From: Actinomadura madurae
Lineage (GTDB): Bacteria > Actinomycetota > Actinomycetes > Streptosporangiales > Streptosporangiaceae
Length of the DNA stretch: 64,000 nt
Reading direction: 5' to 3'
Assembly: GCF_900115095.1 (NCBI RefSeq)
Contig: NZ_FOVH01000005.1
Span: forward strand, 372,001-436,000
In this document: one piece after another, positions 6,468 to 15,136 of the stretch
Layout: every line of letters begins with the position of its first letter
Numbering within the stretch: the first letter of the stretch is position 1
Position numbers and translations under genes: made by a program
The notes under the pieces: model-generated
What the model was told of the DNA's origin: nothing
Databases searched by the model: none
What the model saw: the letters and a program-made list of their open reading frames with translations, nothing else

Positions 6468-8876
6468 GTGAGGAGCCCACGCCGCCGGCGTTCGATCCGG
6501 TTCTCCCTTGTCGGCCTGATCATCGTTCCGATGGTCTCCCTGATCACGCTGTGGGGCTTCGCGGCGCAGAGCACCGCGTCCAAGGCCATCAACCAGCGCA
6601 ACCTCGACACCACCAACGAGATCTACGGCGGCGCCGCGCAGCCGACGCTGGTCGCCCTGGCCCAGGAGCGGCAGGAGTCGGTGATCTGGCTGAGCCGTAA
6701 CAACCGGCTGCCGCGCACGTCAATGGACACCGTCCGCAGGAAGATGGACGGCACGATCGTCCAAATGAACAAAGCTGTTAACTCTGACAAATTCCAGGCC
6801 ACGCTGACCCGCGCGATGAAGCAGCGGCTGTCGGTGCTGCTGGAGAGGCTCAATGGCATCGGCGAACTGCGAAGCCAGGTCGACTCCCGCACCCTGACGA
6901 GGCTGGAGGCGTTCGACGCGTACAACGAAGTCCTCGAAGCCCACTTCCAATACGTCAACGTGCTGGTGGCCGGTGACGGGCTCCAGCAGTCCGCCCACAC
7001 CGCCGCCATGTCGCGCGGCATCGAGTTGCGCGGACGGGAGATCGCGCTGGTGGGCGGTGTGCTCTCCGACGGGGGCCGGATGTCCTTCGGCGAGCACACG
7101 GCGATCAGCAGGCTGGTGTACGAGCGGCGATTCCTGGAGGGTTCGAACCTCGCCGAGCTCCACCCGGCCATCGCCGCTCCCTTCAAGCAGGCGCTGGCGT
7201 CCCCCGCCGAGAGGAACTTCACCACGACCGAGGACAAGATCCTCGCGACCCGTCCCGGCGCGAGGCTGCGGATCGCTCCGACCGAATGGAAGGCCGTCGC
7301 GGGCGCCTCGATCGTGGAGATCGACGGCGCGCTCGGCAAGTCCCGGGCGGTGAACGCCGCCCAGGCGAAGGAGGACTCCGACGAGACCCTGCTGCGCCTC
7401 GCCCTCATCGGCGCCCTCGGCCTCGTCGCGATCACCCTGACGGCGCTCCTCATGTTCCGCTTCAGCCGCCGCATCAGCCGCGACCTGCTCGGTCTCCAGG
7501 GCGCCGCGCGCACCATGGCCGAGGAGCGGCTGCCCGACGTGGTGCGCCGCCTGAGCCGCGGGTACGAGGTCGACGTGGCGACGGAGGCCGCGCCGCTGGA
7601 GGTCGGCCGGACGGCCGAGGTCTACAACGTGTCGGCCGCGTTCTCGTCCGTGCAGCGCACCGCCGTCGAGGCCGCGGTCCGCCAGGCCGAGCTGCGCGCG
7701 GCGGTCAACCAGGTTTTCCAGAACCTCGCCCGGCGCAACCAGTCGCTGCTGCACCGGCAGCTGGCCATGCTGGACACGCTGGAGCGCAAGGCGTCCGACC
7801 CGGACGCCCTCGCCGACCTGTTCGCCATCGACCACCTCACCACCCGCATGCGGCGGCACGCCGAGGGCCTGATCATCCTGTCCGGAGCCGCGCCCGGCCG
7901 CGGCTGGCGGCACCCGGTCGGCGTCCTGGACGTGCTGCGCGGCGCCATCGGCGAGATCGAGGAGTACGCCCGCGTCGAGGTGGTCAGCACGGCGGAGGAG
8001 GGCATCGTCGGCTCGGCCGTCGCCGACCTGATCCACCTGCTGGCCGAGCTGATCGAGAACGCGACCGTCATGTCGCCGCCGAACACGCCGGTCGAGGTCG
8101 ACGCCGGGCTGGTGGGCCAGGGCTTCGTGGTCGAGATCCAGGACCGCGGCCTCGGGATGAACCCGGACAAGCTGGCGGCCATCAACGAGCAGCTCCGCCG
8201 CGAGCCGGAGTTCGACCTGACCCACGGCGACCAGCTCGGGCTGTTCGTCGTCGGGACGCTCGCGCACCGGCACGGGATCAAGGTGGCGCTGGAGCCGAAC
8301 TCCTACGGCGGCATCAAGACCGTCGTGCTGCTGCCGCACTCGCTGGTCGTCCCGGCGGACCAGGTCGGCCGCGCGAGCAGCAGGAGCACCGGCACCGAAC
8401 GGGCGGACGCCCCGGACCTGCCCGCTGCGGACGGGGCCTTCGACCCGGCGCACACCGGGCCTCTGGACATCATCGGCCACGAGACGCAGGAGAACGCGAT
8501 GGACCCCGTCGGACGGCACCGCGCCGCCGGCACCGAGCCGGAAGGCGGGCACGACCCGCTGAACATGCCGCCGCCGGCCCCGGCCGAGCCGAGCACTCCG
8601 TTCGAGCCGCAGCCGACCCAGCCGCCCCAGCCGGCGCCCCCGGCCGCGGGCACCCACGCGGGGATGCCGCGCCGCGTGCGCCGCGCGAACCTGGCGCCGC
8701 AGCTGCGCGACGCCGCACCGCCCGCCCGGGAGGAGAAGCGGCCGTCCGGACGGGGCGCCCGCTCGCCGGAGCGCGCCAGTTCGGTCATGGCCTCGATGCA
8801 GAGCGGGTGGCGGCGCGGGCGCAGCGAACCGCCGCCGGCCCGGCCCACCGGACGCGACGAGGAGGGCGAACGTTGA
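6468..8876 (+). CDS. cvnA: Conservon sensor histidine kinase (CvnA-type, NIT domain)
   Basis: An 802-residue membrane kinase-like protein. It has a transmembrane helix at ~11-30 (FSLVGLIIVPMVSLITLWGF), a nitrate/nitrite-sensing-like extracytoplasmic region at ~45-300, and a second helix at ~305-328. A dimerisation segment follows near 415-470 (NQSLLHRQLAMLDTLE, then DHLTTRMRRHAEG) and an HATPase_c domain at ~515-620: the N-box is LAELIENATVMSPP, the G1 box DRGLGMNP. The last ~170 residues are Pro/Ala/Arg-rich and probably disordered. It is the first gene of a five-gene conservon, where the membrane kinase works with roadblock, DUF742 and GTPase proteins as a G-protein-like complex. Its stop overlaps the cvnB start (TTGA). 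Confidence 0.9.
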   Translation: MRSPRRRRSIRFSLVGLIIVPMVSLITLWGFAAQSTASKAINQRNLDTTNEIYGGAAQPTLVALAQERQESVIWLSRNNRLPRTSMDTVRRKMDGTIVQMNKAVNSDKFQATLTRAMKQRLSVLLERLNGIGELRSQVDSRTLTRLEAFDAYNEVLEAHFQYVNVLVAGDGLQQSAHTAAMSRGIELRGREIALVGGVLSDGGRMSFGEHTAISRLVYERRFLEGSNLAELHPAIAAPFKQALASPAERNFTTTEDKILATRPGARLRIAPTEWKAVAGASIVEIDGALGKSRAVNAAQAKEDSDETLLRLALIGALGLVAITLTALLMFRFSRRISRDLLGLQGAARTMAEERLPDVVRRLSRGYEVDVATEAAPLEVGRTAEVYNVSAAFSSVQRTAVEAAVRQAELRAAVNQVFQNLARRNQSLLHRQLAMLDTLERKASDPDALADLFAIDHLTTRMRRHAEGLIILSGAAPGRGWRHPVGVLDVLRGAIGEIEEYARVEVVSTAEEGIVGSAVADLIHLLAELIENATVMSPPNTPVEVDAGLVGQGFVVEIQDRGLGMNPDKLAAINEQLRREPEFDLTHGDQLGLFVVGTLAHRHGIKVALEPNSYGGIKTVVLLPHSLVVPADQVGRASSRSTGTERADAPDLPAADGAFDPAHTGPLDIIGHETQENAMDPVGRHRAAGTEPEGGHDPLNMPPPAPAEPSTPFEPQPTQPPQPAPPAAGTHAGMPRRVRRANLAPQLRDAAPPAREEKRPSGRGARSPERASSVMASMQSGWRRGRSEPPPARPTGRDEEGER

Positions 8877-9289
8877 CGGAACCATCGATCTCGACCGCTG
8901 AGGTGCGCCGGCGCCTGGACGGCCTCGGCGGCCGGGCGGAGCTGGTGGTCGGCGCGGTCCTGCTGTCCAGGGACGGGCTGGTCGCGGCCTGCTCCTCCGG
9001 TTTCGCCCGGGAGGACTCCGAGCATCTGGCCGCGCTGGTGTCGGGCGTGCAGGGGCTCGCCCGCGGCGCGTGCCGGCGGTTCGACGGCGGCGAGCTGCTG
9101 CAGAGCGTCATCGAGATGGACACGATGCTGGTGTTCATGGTGCCGGCGGGCGAGCACGCGTGCCTCGCCCTGCTGGCGGACGCCAACGCGGACGCGGGCG
9201 CGGTCGTGCTGCGGATGGTCGAGCTGGCCGAGGAGCTGGCCGAGCGGCCGCCGTTCATTCCTCGGCTGGCGGGATCGGGCACCAGGTGA
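8873..9289 (+). CDS. cvnB: Conservon roadblock/LC7 protein CvnB
   Basis: A 138-residue roadblock/LC7 domain protein, the putative GTPase-activating or scaffold subunit for CvnD. It begins at TTG 8873, which overlaps the cvnA stop codon (TTGA); a GGAGG motif about 6 nt upstream supports this start. Domain features are LDGLGGRAELVVGAVLLS, then REDSEHLAALVSGVQGLARG, then ADANADAGAVVLRMVELAEE. It is translationally coupled to the kinase and followed 14 bp later by the DUF742 gene, the standard conservon order. Confidence 0.9.
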   Translation: MTEPSISTAEVRRRLDGLGGRAELVVGAVLLSRDGLVAACSSGFAREDSEHLAALVSGVQGLARGACRRFDGGELLQSVIEMDTMLVFMVPAGEHACLALLADANADAGAVVLRMVELAEELAERPPFIPRLAGSGTR

Positions 9290-9303
9290 GACCGGGTTGA
9301 CCG

Positions 9304-9672
9304 ATGAGCGATGACCGATGGCTCGACGGCGAAGCGGGTCCCGTCGTCCGTCCCTACACCGTCACGCGGGGCCGGACCCGGCTCCGCGACGACGGCCTCG
9401 ACCTGATCTCCGTGCTGGAGGCGACCGGTGTGCCGATCCCCCGGCGGGTGCGGCTCGATCCCGAGCACCGCAGGCTGCTGGCGATCTGCCGGCGGCCGAT
9501 CACCTTCGCCGACCTGGCGTCCGAGATCGACCTGCCCGTCGGCGTCGTGCGGGTGCTGGTCGACGACCTACGGGACGAGAACGCGCTCAGGGTGCTGAAA
9601 CCGACTCCCACCGGCGACGTCCCGGACGAGCTCGTACTAAGGAAACTGCTGAATGGACTACGCGCACTCTGA
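9304..9672 (+). CDS. cvnC: DUF742 protein CvnC
   Basis: A 122-residue DUF742 protein. The conserved opening VVRPYTVTRGRTR, the central DLISVLEA, and the winged-helix-like tail (LAICRRPITFADLASEI, then LPVGVVRVLVDDLRDENAL) are typical of the family. It is the third subunit of the conservon and is thought to adapt the membrane kinase to the GTPase. It overlaps the start of cvnD by 20 bp, so translation of the two is coupled. Confidence 0.9.
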   Translation: MSDDRWLDGEAGPVVRPYTVTRGRTRLRDDGLDLISVLEATGVPIPRRVRLDPEHRRLLAICRRPITFADLASEIDLPVGVVRVLVDDLRDENALRVLKPTPTGDVPDELVLRKLLNGLRAL

Positions 9673-10264
9673 CACCGCCGTCCACCATCCGGGCGCCGGC
9701 GGAGGCGGCGGTCAGCTGACCGCCGCCAAGATCCTCATCGCGGGCGGATTCGGGGTCGGCAAGACGACCATGGTGGGCTCGATCAGCGAGATCCGCCCGC
9801 TGCGCACCGAGGAGCTCCTCACCGACCGGAGCGTCGGCGTCGACGACACCACGGGCGTGGACGGCAAGGTCAGCACCACCGTGGCCATGGACTTCGGCCG
9901 GATCACGTTCCCGGACGACCTGGTGCTGTACCTGTTCGGGACGCCGGGCCAGGAGCGGTTCTGGTTCATGTGGGACGAGCTGGCGCTCGGCGCCGTCGGC
10001 GCGGTGGTGCTCGCCGACGTGCGCCGCCTCGCCGACTGCTTCGGGACCGTCGACTACTTCGAGGACCGCCGCACCCCGTTCATGGTCGCGGTGAACTGCT
10101 TCGACGGCGCCGAGCGCAAGCGTCCCGAGGACGTGCGGATCGCCTTGGACCTGGACGATGACGTCCCGCTGGTGATGTGCGACGTGCGCAGCCGGAATTC
10201 GGCCAAGCAAGTGCTGATAACCATGGTCGAGTACGTTCTCGCCAAGACCACGTCCGGGCGCTGA
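9653..10264 (+). CDS. cvnD: Conservon small GTPase CvnD
   Basis: A 203-residue Ras-like/MglA-type GTPase. The P-loop is GGFGVGKTT at residues 31-39, the switch II region FGTPGQERFWFMWDELALGA, and the G4 position reads NCFDGAE in place of NKxD, which is normal in this family. A Gly-rich N-terminal segment (HHPGAGGGGG) precedes the domain. It should cycle between GTP and GDP under control of the roadblock protein and transmit the signal sensed by CvnA. Its last gap before the P450 gene is 98 bp, wider than the others, and contains a TATAGT element at 10316 that might give the P450 some independent expression. Confidence 0.92.
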   Translation: MDYAHSDTAVHHPGAGGGGGQLTAAKILIAGGFGVGKTTMVGSISEIRPLRTEELLTDRSVGVDDTTGVDGKVSTTVAMDFGRITFPDDLVLYLFGTPGQERFWFMWDELALGAVGAVVLADVRRLADCFGTVDYFEDRRTPFMVAVNCFDGAERKRPEDVRIALDLDDDVPLVMCDVRSRNSAKQVLITMVEYVLAKTTSGR

Positions 10265-10362
10265 ATTTCTCGGCCTTTTGAAATAACCCGGTCCCTGGAT
10301 GATCAAGAGGGCCATTATAGTAGCTTTCGCATGCCCCCATTCCCGCACCCAAAAGGGACCAC

Positions 10363-11574
10363 ATGTCGAAGACTCTGCCTTCTTTTCCCGCCGCGGACGA
10401 AAAGGTGCTCGACACCTGCATCCGGCTGCGCGAGATCGCCCCCGTGGTCGAAGTGGAGTTTCCCGGAGGCGTCGCCGGCTACCTGGCGCTGACCCACGAC
10501 GCCGTGCAGGAGATCCTCGCCGGAGACAACCGGACCTTCCTGCGGGAGCCCGCGAACTGGCCCGCCCTCCACGACGGGACGATCCCCGAGGACTGGCCGC
10601 TGCGCGCCGTCGTCCAGGGAGGCCATCTGTCCACCAAGGACGGCGACGACCACAGGCGGCTGCGCGGCCTGATCGGGAAGGCGTTCACCCCCGCGCGGAT
10701 CAAGACGATGGAGCCGCGCGTCCAGCAGATCGTGGACGACCTGGTCGACAACGTGATCGCCGTCGGCGACGGCGTCGACCTGGTCCCCGCCTTCACCGAG
10801 GCGCTGCCGATGTGGGTGATCTGCGAGCTGTTCGGCGTGCCCGTCCAGGACCGGCCGCAGATGCGCCGGTGGACCGCCGCTCTGCTCGCGCACACGACAT
10901 CGCCGGAGGAGGCCTTCGCGACGCAGAACGCTCTCCAGACGTATCTGCATCAATTGGTGGAGCGCAAACGGGAGACCCCGGGCGACGACCTCACGTCCGG
11001 CCTGGTGCAGGCGCATGACGAAGGGGACCGGCTCACCACCGACGAACTCGTCGGCGTGCTGTGGCTGATGCTCGTCGCCGGCCACGAGACGACCGTCCAC
11101 CTGCTCGGCCACGCCATTCTGGCGCTGGCCCAGCATCCCGACCAGCTGGCGCTGGCCAAGGCCGAGGACCGGTGGGGCGACGTGGTCGAGGAGACCCTGC
11201 GCTACCGCCACTCGGTGATGATGACCAGCTGGCGCTTCACCGCGGAGGACGTGACCATCGCCGGAGTCGACATCCCCAAGGGGCAGGCGGTCGGCGTCGT
11301 CTACCAGGCGAGCGGCCTCGACCCGGCCGAGCACGGCGAGACCGCGGACCGGTTCGACATCACCCGAGAACAGAACACGCGCCTCAGCTTCGGCCACGGC
11401 CCCCGCTACTGCATCGGCGCGTCACTGGCCCGCCTGGAGGGACGGCTGGCGCTCTCCACGCTGTACCGGCGAGTGCCCGGCCTCGCCCTCGCCGTCGACC
11501 CGGACGACATCCCCTACTCCCCGTCCTTCTTCACCATCGGCCCGCTCTCCATCCCGGCCACCCTCGGCCTCTGA
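10363..11574 (+). CDS. cvnE: Cytochrome P450 (CvnE-type)
   Basis: A 403-residue soluble bacterial cytochrome P450. The I-helix oxygen-activation motif is AGHETTVHLL, the K-helix ExxR is EETLRYRHS, and the heme loop is FGHGPRYCIGASLARLEG with Cys350 as the thiolate ligand. The length is standard for actinomycete class I enzymes that need a separate ferredoxin; none is encoded nearby. P450s (CYP157/CYP154 types) are the usual fifth gene of conservons. The ATG is preceded by AAAGGGA at good spacing. The substrate is unknown. A strong hairpin follows immediately. Confidence 0.92.
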   Translation: MSKTLPSFPAADEKVLDTCIRLREIAPVVEVEFPGGVAGYLALTHDAVQEILAGDNRTFLREPANWPALHDGTIPEDWPLRAVVQGGHLSTKDGDDHRRLRGLIGKAFTPARIKTMEPRVQQIVDDLVDNVIAVGDGVDLVPAFTEALPMWVICELFGVPVQDRPQMRRWTAALLAHTTSPEEAFATQNALQTYLHQLVERKRETPGDDLTSGLVQAHDEGDRLTTDELVGVLWLMLVAGHETTVHLLGHAILALAQHPDQLALAKAEDRWGDVVEETLRYRHSVMMTSWRFTAEDVTIAGVDIPKGQAVGVVYQASGLDPAEHGETADRFDITREQNTRLSFGHGPRYCIGASLARLEGRLALSTLYRRVPGLALAVDPDDIPYSPSFFTIGPLSIPATLGL

Positions 11575-11912
11575 CGCACCGCCCCCGGCCCGGCGGCCCA
11601 CCGCCGGGCCGGCCCACCCGCCGGGCCGGCCCACACCGAGCCACCCGCCGCAGCGTGCCGCGTCCGGCACGCGTCGGCAGCCTTTCGGCGCGGCGGAACA
11701 ATGCCCCGCTCACTCCAGCCGTCCAGAATGGTCGCAGCGGCGCGTGCTCTTGCGACGCCGGGGTCCTGTGCCCAGGTGTTCCGCGTCACCGCGAGGCCTG
11801 CGCACAGTGCGGGATCAAGTTGGCCGGTGGGGCAGCCGGATCGATCCACAGTGAAGCAAGGTCGGGTCCCTGGTGCGCGCCCGTCGAGAAGGACAGCACA
11901 CACGGAAATCAC
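11514..11912 (-). CDS. Possible small gene coupled to lanB (unknown function)
   Basis: A 132-codon frame whose GTG start (11912) overlaps the lanB stop codon in a GTGA arrangement typical of translational coupling. The first ~75 residues look protein-like, for example LDPALCAGLAVTRNTWAQDP and then ARAAATILDGWSERGI. The last ~50 codons run through the terminator hairpin and into the P450 3' end antisense, and are low-complexity. No family is recognised. It could be a genuine small tailoring or accessory protein, a degraded gene, or chance. Confidence 0.28.
   Translation of the reverse strand: MISVCAVLLDGRAPGTRPCFTVDRSGCPTGQLDPALCAGLAVTRNTWAQDPGVARARAAATILDGWSERGIVPPRRKAADACRTRHAAAGGSVWAGPAGGPARRWAAGPGAVRQRPRVAGMESGPMVKKDGE
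11585..11612. terminator. 12-bp perfect GC hairpin after the conservon
   Basis: ccggcccggcgg and ccgccgggccgg pair perfectly across the loop ccca. The hairpin begins 10 bp after the P450 stop. There is no T-run, as is common in high-GC actinomycetes. It can serve transcripts from both sides because the lanthipeptide operon converges on it. Confidence 0.75.
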
Positions 11913-14900
11913 ACGTCGGGGCGTTCGTTCAACTCGGCGATCTGGTGCTCGGGTGGCGTTGCTTCTGCGTTCGAGGTGTTGGCGATCCTGTCCAGGAGGC
12001 GACGCCAGATGCCGAACGCGATCTCCTCCTTGTCGCGGAGCAGGCCCATCCGGTTGCAGTGGAGGTGCAGCAAGCTCCCGGCGAGGGCCACGCGGTCCGT
12101 TCCGAGTTCGGCCGTGCGGTGCGTGATCCCGGCCGCGGCGGGCCGCCAGATCTCCACGGCTTCGCCGAGCACGGGGCTGCCGGGACCGCCGCCGGTGAGG
12201 TCCGCCCAGAGCGCGCGTCCCGCCGCACGGTATTCCGCGCCACCGATGTGGCCGGGGGCGGCCGACCTGGCGAGGCGGCGGCGGTCTTCGAGCGAGGGGA
12301 GCAGCAGCCGGCCCATGTGCTCCAGGCTGAGCGCGGTCATCGCCACACGATCTTCGGGCGGGGCCTGGCGCAGGTGCCCGAGCAGCAGCGTGGCGGCGGT
12401 GCTGTCCCGCTGAAACCAGCGTTCGGCGTGTCCGATCAGCTCGGTGCCGCCGTAGCGCTCGATCTCGCGGTTGTATGCGGCGAACGTGAACTCGATGATG
12501 CGGCCGCTGGTGGTGAGTGTGCGCGCCCATCGCGCGGTCTCGCCGAGGATCTTCTCGCGGAGCGCTTCGTCCGGAACGTGGAACCGGACGCGGAGGTGGG
12601 GCGCGGGGTCGCGATAGCGGATGAAGAACGGTTCCGCGACGCCGTACCGGGCGGTCAGCCGCTCGGCGAACGCGGCCAGGTCGCCTGTCACCAGGGCGTC
12701 GTGCGCGTCCGGTTCGGTGTAGAGCTTGATGTACAGCCAGTCGCTCCCGACCGGCTTGACGCGCTCGGTGAACGGCGCACGCCGCGTCCCGGATCTCCGC
12801 GGCGCTGTCCGCCCGGCGGAACCGGGATCGACACGCACGAGCGGGACCACGACCTCCGAGACGTACCGCTCCCCGGAGGCACCGGCGAGGAAGCCCTCGT
12901 CCGGTTCGGGCAGCGCCTCCTCCAGCAGCACGTCACCGCCCTGGGCCCGTGCCCGCGCCATCGCGGCGCGCAGTTCGGCCAGGGACGGCGCGCTCGTGAG
13001 GTCGAGCAGGATGGAGTTGTCGGACTGGATCAGGTGGACGCGGCGCGGCACCATCCACGTCTCCCTCCAGGTCCGCACGGCGTCGGCGAAGGGGCCCAGC
13101 GGATCCGTGTGCCGCCACCCCGCGTCCCGGGCGATGGAGTCCTCCCGCAGCCTCCAGCGTGCTCGCCGCAGGACGAGGCCGGCCCGTTCGATCCGCGGCA
13201 GGAACGGGGTGGCTTCGGCGAGGCGCTCCCACTCGAACGGCGAGACCCGCCGCGCCTGGGCGGTGGAGACCTCGACGAGGAAACGGCAGACGTTCGGTGC
13301 CTTTCCCAGGTTCAGCATCGAGCGCTGGGTCACGTGCAGGCGCCGGCCCAGCCGCGGGCTGAAGAGGTAGAGCCGTCCGCCGTCCACGCCGGCGACGACG
13401 TCCGCGAGCTCGACCCGCCGGCCGGCGGGCCGGTCGGTCGCCACGTTGACCGGTAGTTCCCACGCGTGCAGCAGCGGCCGTATCGACACGTTCGCGGCGC
13501 GGGCGTCCGAGGGAAGGTAGGTCAGCTCGACGGTCAGCGCGTCACCGATGAGCTCCTCCTCGGCGGCGGCCAGGTCCCGCAGCGCGGACCGGACGTCCGG
13601 CGCGAGCAGGTCGTGGAACCGTCCGAAGGTCCGGCCGCCGAGGGTGACGCCGATCCCGGTGACGGCGCCGCGCCACCCTTCGCCACCGGTGCCGGGGGGC
13701 GTGAGCTGCAGGTGGACGTCGATCGAGGGCCACCGGGGCCGGTCGTCGCCGGTCGTGTGCGCGGCCTCGGCGAACTCGGCGAGGAGGTGGTCGTCGAGGG
13801 AGACCTCGATGCTGCGCCGGGCCAGTGCGGTGGACACCAGCCGCACGAGCAGCGCCTCGCGTTCGGTCCAGGCCGGCGGATCGGCCTCCTCGCCCGGCAG
13901 CGGGTACGACCGCTTCGGGCACAGGTAGCCCGCCGGGGGCCCGAGACCGGACTCCTCGGAAAGAAGCTCCAGGACGGGTACCTCGGCGCCGAGCCCGTAA
14001 CGCTCGACGAAGGCGCCGGCGTACTCCCGCAGTGCCGGCGGATACTGATCGGATCCCACGACGGACAGCACCCGGGCCGCGTCCTCCGCCAGGCGCGCCA
14101 CCTCCGCGGGAAGGACGGGGGGCGTCGCGAAGGCCAGCGCGGAGTCGATCTGCAGTACCTGACCCTGGTAGTCCCCTGCGGCGGCCCTGGCCCGTGACTC
14201 GATGCGGGCGCGCAGGCCGCCGTGCACGTCGCGGTTCCGGTTGAACACCCGGATCGCGGTGTCGACGTCGTCGAGGGCCTGCGCCGTCACCGGGTCCACG
14301 ACGGCCGGCAGCAGGGAGCGGAGCGGGGCGCCCGCGCCACCGGCCAGCATCCCGGGGCGTTCGGCGGTGACGAGGAAGTCGAGTTCGAGAAGCTCCCGGA
14401 GAAGGCCGTCGATCTTCTCCGCCGCGACACCGGGGTAGGCGGCGACCAGGTGAGCGCGTATGTCGCCGAGGGTCTTCGGTGACGTCGCGTGTTCGAGGAC
14501 CGCGAGGACGGGTCCGTTCAAGCGGACACTGACCGCGCGGTTCTCTTTCGTCCCGTAACCGTCGGCGGACTGAAGCCACACCCTGCCGCGTCCCGTGCAG
14601 AGCAGATCGTTGTGGCGTACCAACAGCTCAGGGGCGAAGCCCGCATCCTTGGCGAGGCGTTTCGCCAGGTGCATCACCCAGCCCATGTCGGCTCTGGCCC
14701 GCGCCTGGCCGATCGCGGTGTCACCGAGCCGCGCCTGTGCTCCGGCGTCGAGCCGCGGGTGTGCTCGGCCGCCGGGACGGCCGAAGAAGCCGCCGGCGAC
14801 CCCTGCGACGAGCCCGAACGGGGTGGCGCGAAAGCTCATCCTGTTGAGGTAGCGGCCGAGGCTCAGGACGGCCCGGCGCCGGTCCCTGGGGGAAAGGTCA

Positions 14901-15136
14901 TCGAGGCGGTCGACGGCGTCGGCGAGGTCGGAGGTCGCGGACCGGATCGCGGACGACACGCCGCGCACGCTCCACAGCTTCAGGAGGGCCTGGGCATGGC
15001 CGTCCCGCCAGGCGTCCCCGGCGTCGTCCGCCCCGGCCGGGAACGATTCCAGGATGTCCAGCATCGGGCGGACAGGGAGCGCGGGTGCCCTGAGCAGGAA
15101 GAACCCGCTCGCCTTGTAGGGGCCGGTGTGCTTCAT
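11909..15136 (-). CDS. lanB: Class I lanthipeptide dehydratase LanB
   Basis: A 1075-residue full-length LanB starting at ATG 15136 (MKHTGPYKASGFFLLRAPAL). The large N-terminal part (to about residue 700) is the glutamylation domain, with the family landmarks ATPFGLVAGVAGGFFG and the LYLFSPRLGRRLHVTQRSML-type segment. The C-terminal ~300 residues form the SpaB_C/thiopeptide-type elimination domain, beginning WLYIKLYTEPDAHDALV and including DPAPHLRVRFHV. Together they activate Ser/Thr of the precursor with glutamyl-tRNA and eliminate glutamate to give dehydroamino acids. The start overlaps the lanC stop (ATGA). It is the last certain gene of the lanA-lanC-lanB operon. Confidence 0.92.
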   Translation of the reverse strand: MKHTGPYKASGFFLLRAPALPVRPMLDILESFPAGADDAGDAWRDGHAQALLKLWSVRGVSSAIRSATSDLADAVDRLDDLSPRDRRRAVLSLGRYLNRMSFRATPFGLVAGVAGGFFGRPGGRAHPRLDAGAQARLGDTAIGQARARADMGWVMHLAKRLAKDAGFAPELLVRHNDLLCTGRGRVWLQSADGYGTKENRAVSVRLNGPVLAVLEHATSPKTLGDIRAHLVAAYPGVAAEKIDGLLRELLELDFLVTAERPGMLAGGAGAPLRSLLPAVVDPVTAQALDDVDTAIRVFNRNRDVHGGLRARIESRARAAAGDYQGQVLQIDSALAFATPPVLPAEVARLAEDAARVLSVVGSDQYPPALREYAGAFVERYGLGAEVPVLELLSEESGLGPPAGYLCPKRSYPLPGEEADPPAWTEREALLVRLVSTALARRSIEVSLDDHLLAEFAEAAHTTGDDRPRWPSIDVHLQLTPPGTGGEGWRGAVTGIGVTLGGRTFGRFHDLLAPDVRSALRDLAAAEEELIGDALTVELTYLPSDARAANVSIRPLLHAWELPVNVATDRPAGRRVELADVVAGVDGGRLYLFSPRLGRRLHVTQRSMLNLGKAPNVCRFLVEVSTAQARRVSPFEWERLAEATPFLPRIERAGLVLRRARWRLREDSIARDAGWRHTDPLGPFADAVRTWRETWMVPRRVHLIQSDNSILLDLTSAPSLAELRAAMARARAQGGDVLLEEALPEPDEGFLAGASGERYVSEVVVPLVRVDPGSAGRTAPRRSGTRRAPFTERVKPVGSDWLYIKLYTEPDAHDALVTGDLAAFAERLTARYGVAEPFFIRYRDPAPHLRVRFHVPDEALREKILGETARWARTLTTSGRIIEFTFAAYNREIERYGGTELIGHAERWFQRDSTAATLLLGHLRQAPPEDRVAMTALSLEHMGRLLLPSLEDRRRLARSAAPGHIGGAEYRAAGRALWADLTGGGPGSPVLGEAVEIWRPAAAGITHRTAELGTDRVALAGSLLHLHCNRMGLLRDKEEIAFGIWRRLLDRIANTSNAEATPPEHQIAELNERPDV

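Noticed and set aside
7286..8872. Long plus-strand frame inside cvnA
   Set aside because: Only its last 138 codons (cvnB) are real; the rest is an Arg/Pro/Gly-rich shadow of the kinase gene.
6720..8885. 721-codon minus-strand frame opposite cvnA
   Set aside because: Typical high-GC antisense shadow, Arg/Gly/Val-rich with no motif; the kinase on the other strand has full domain structure.
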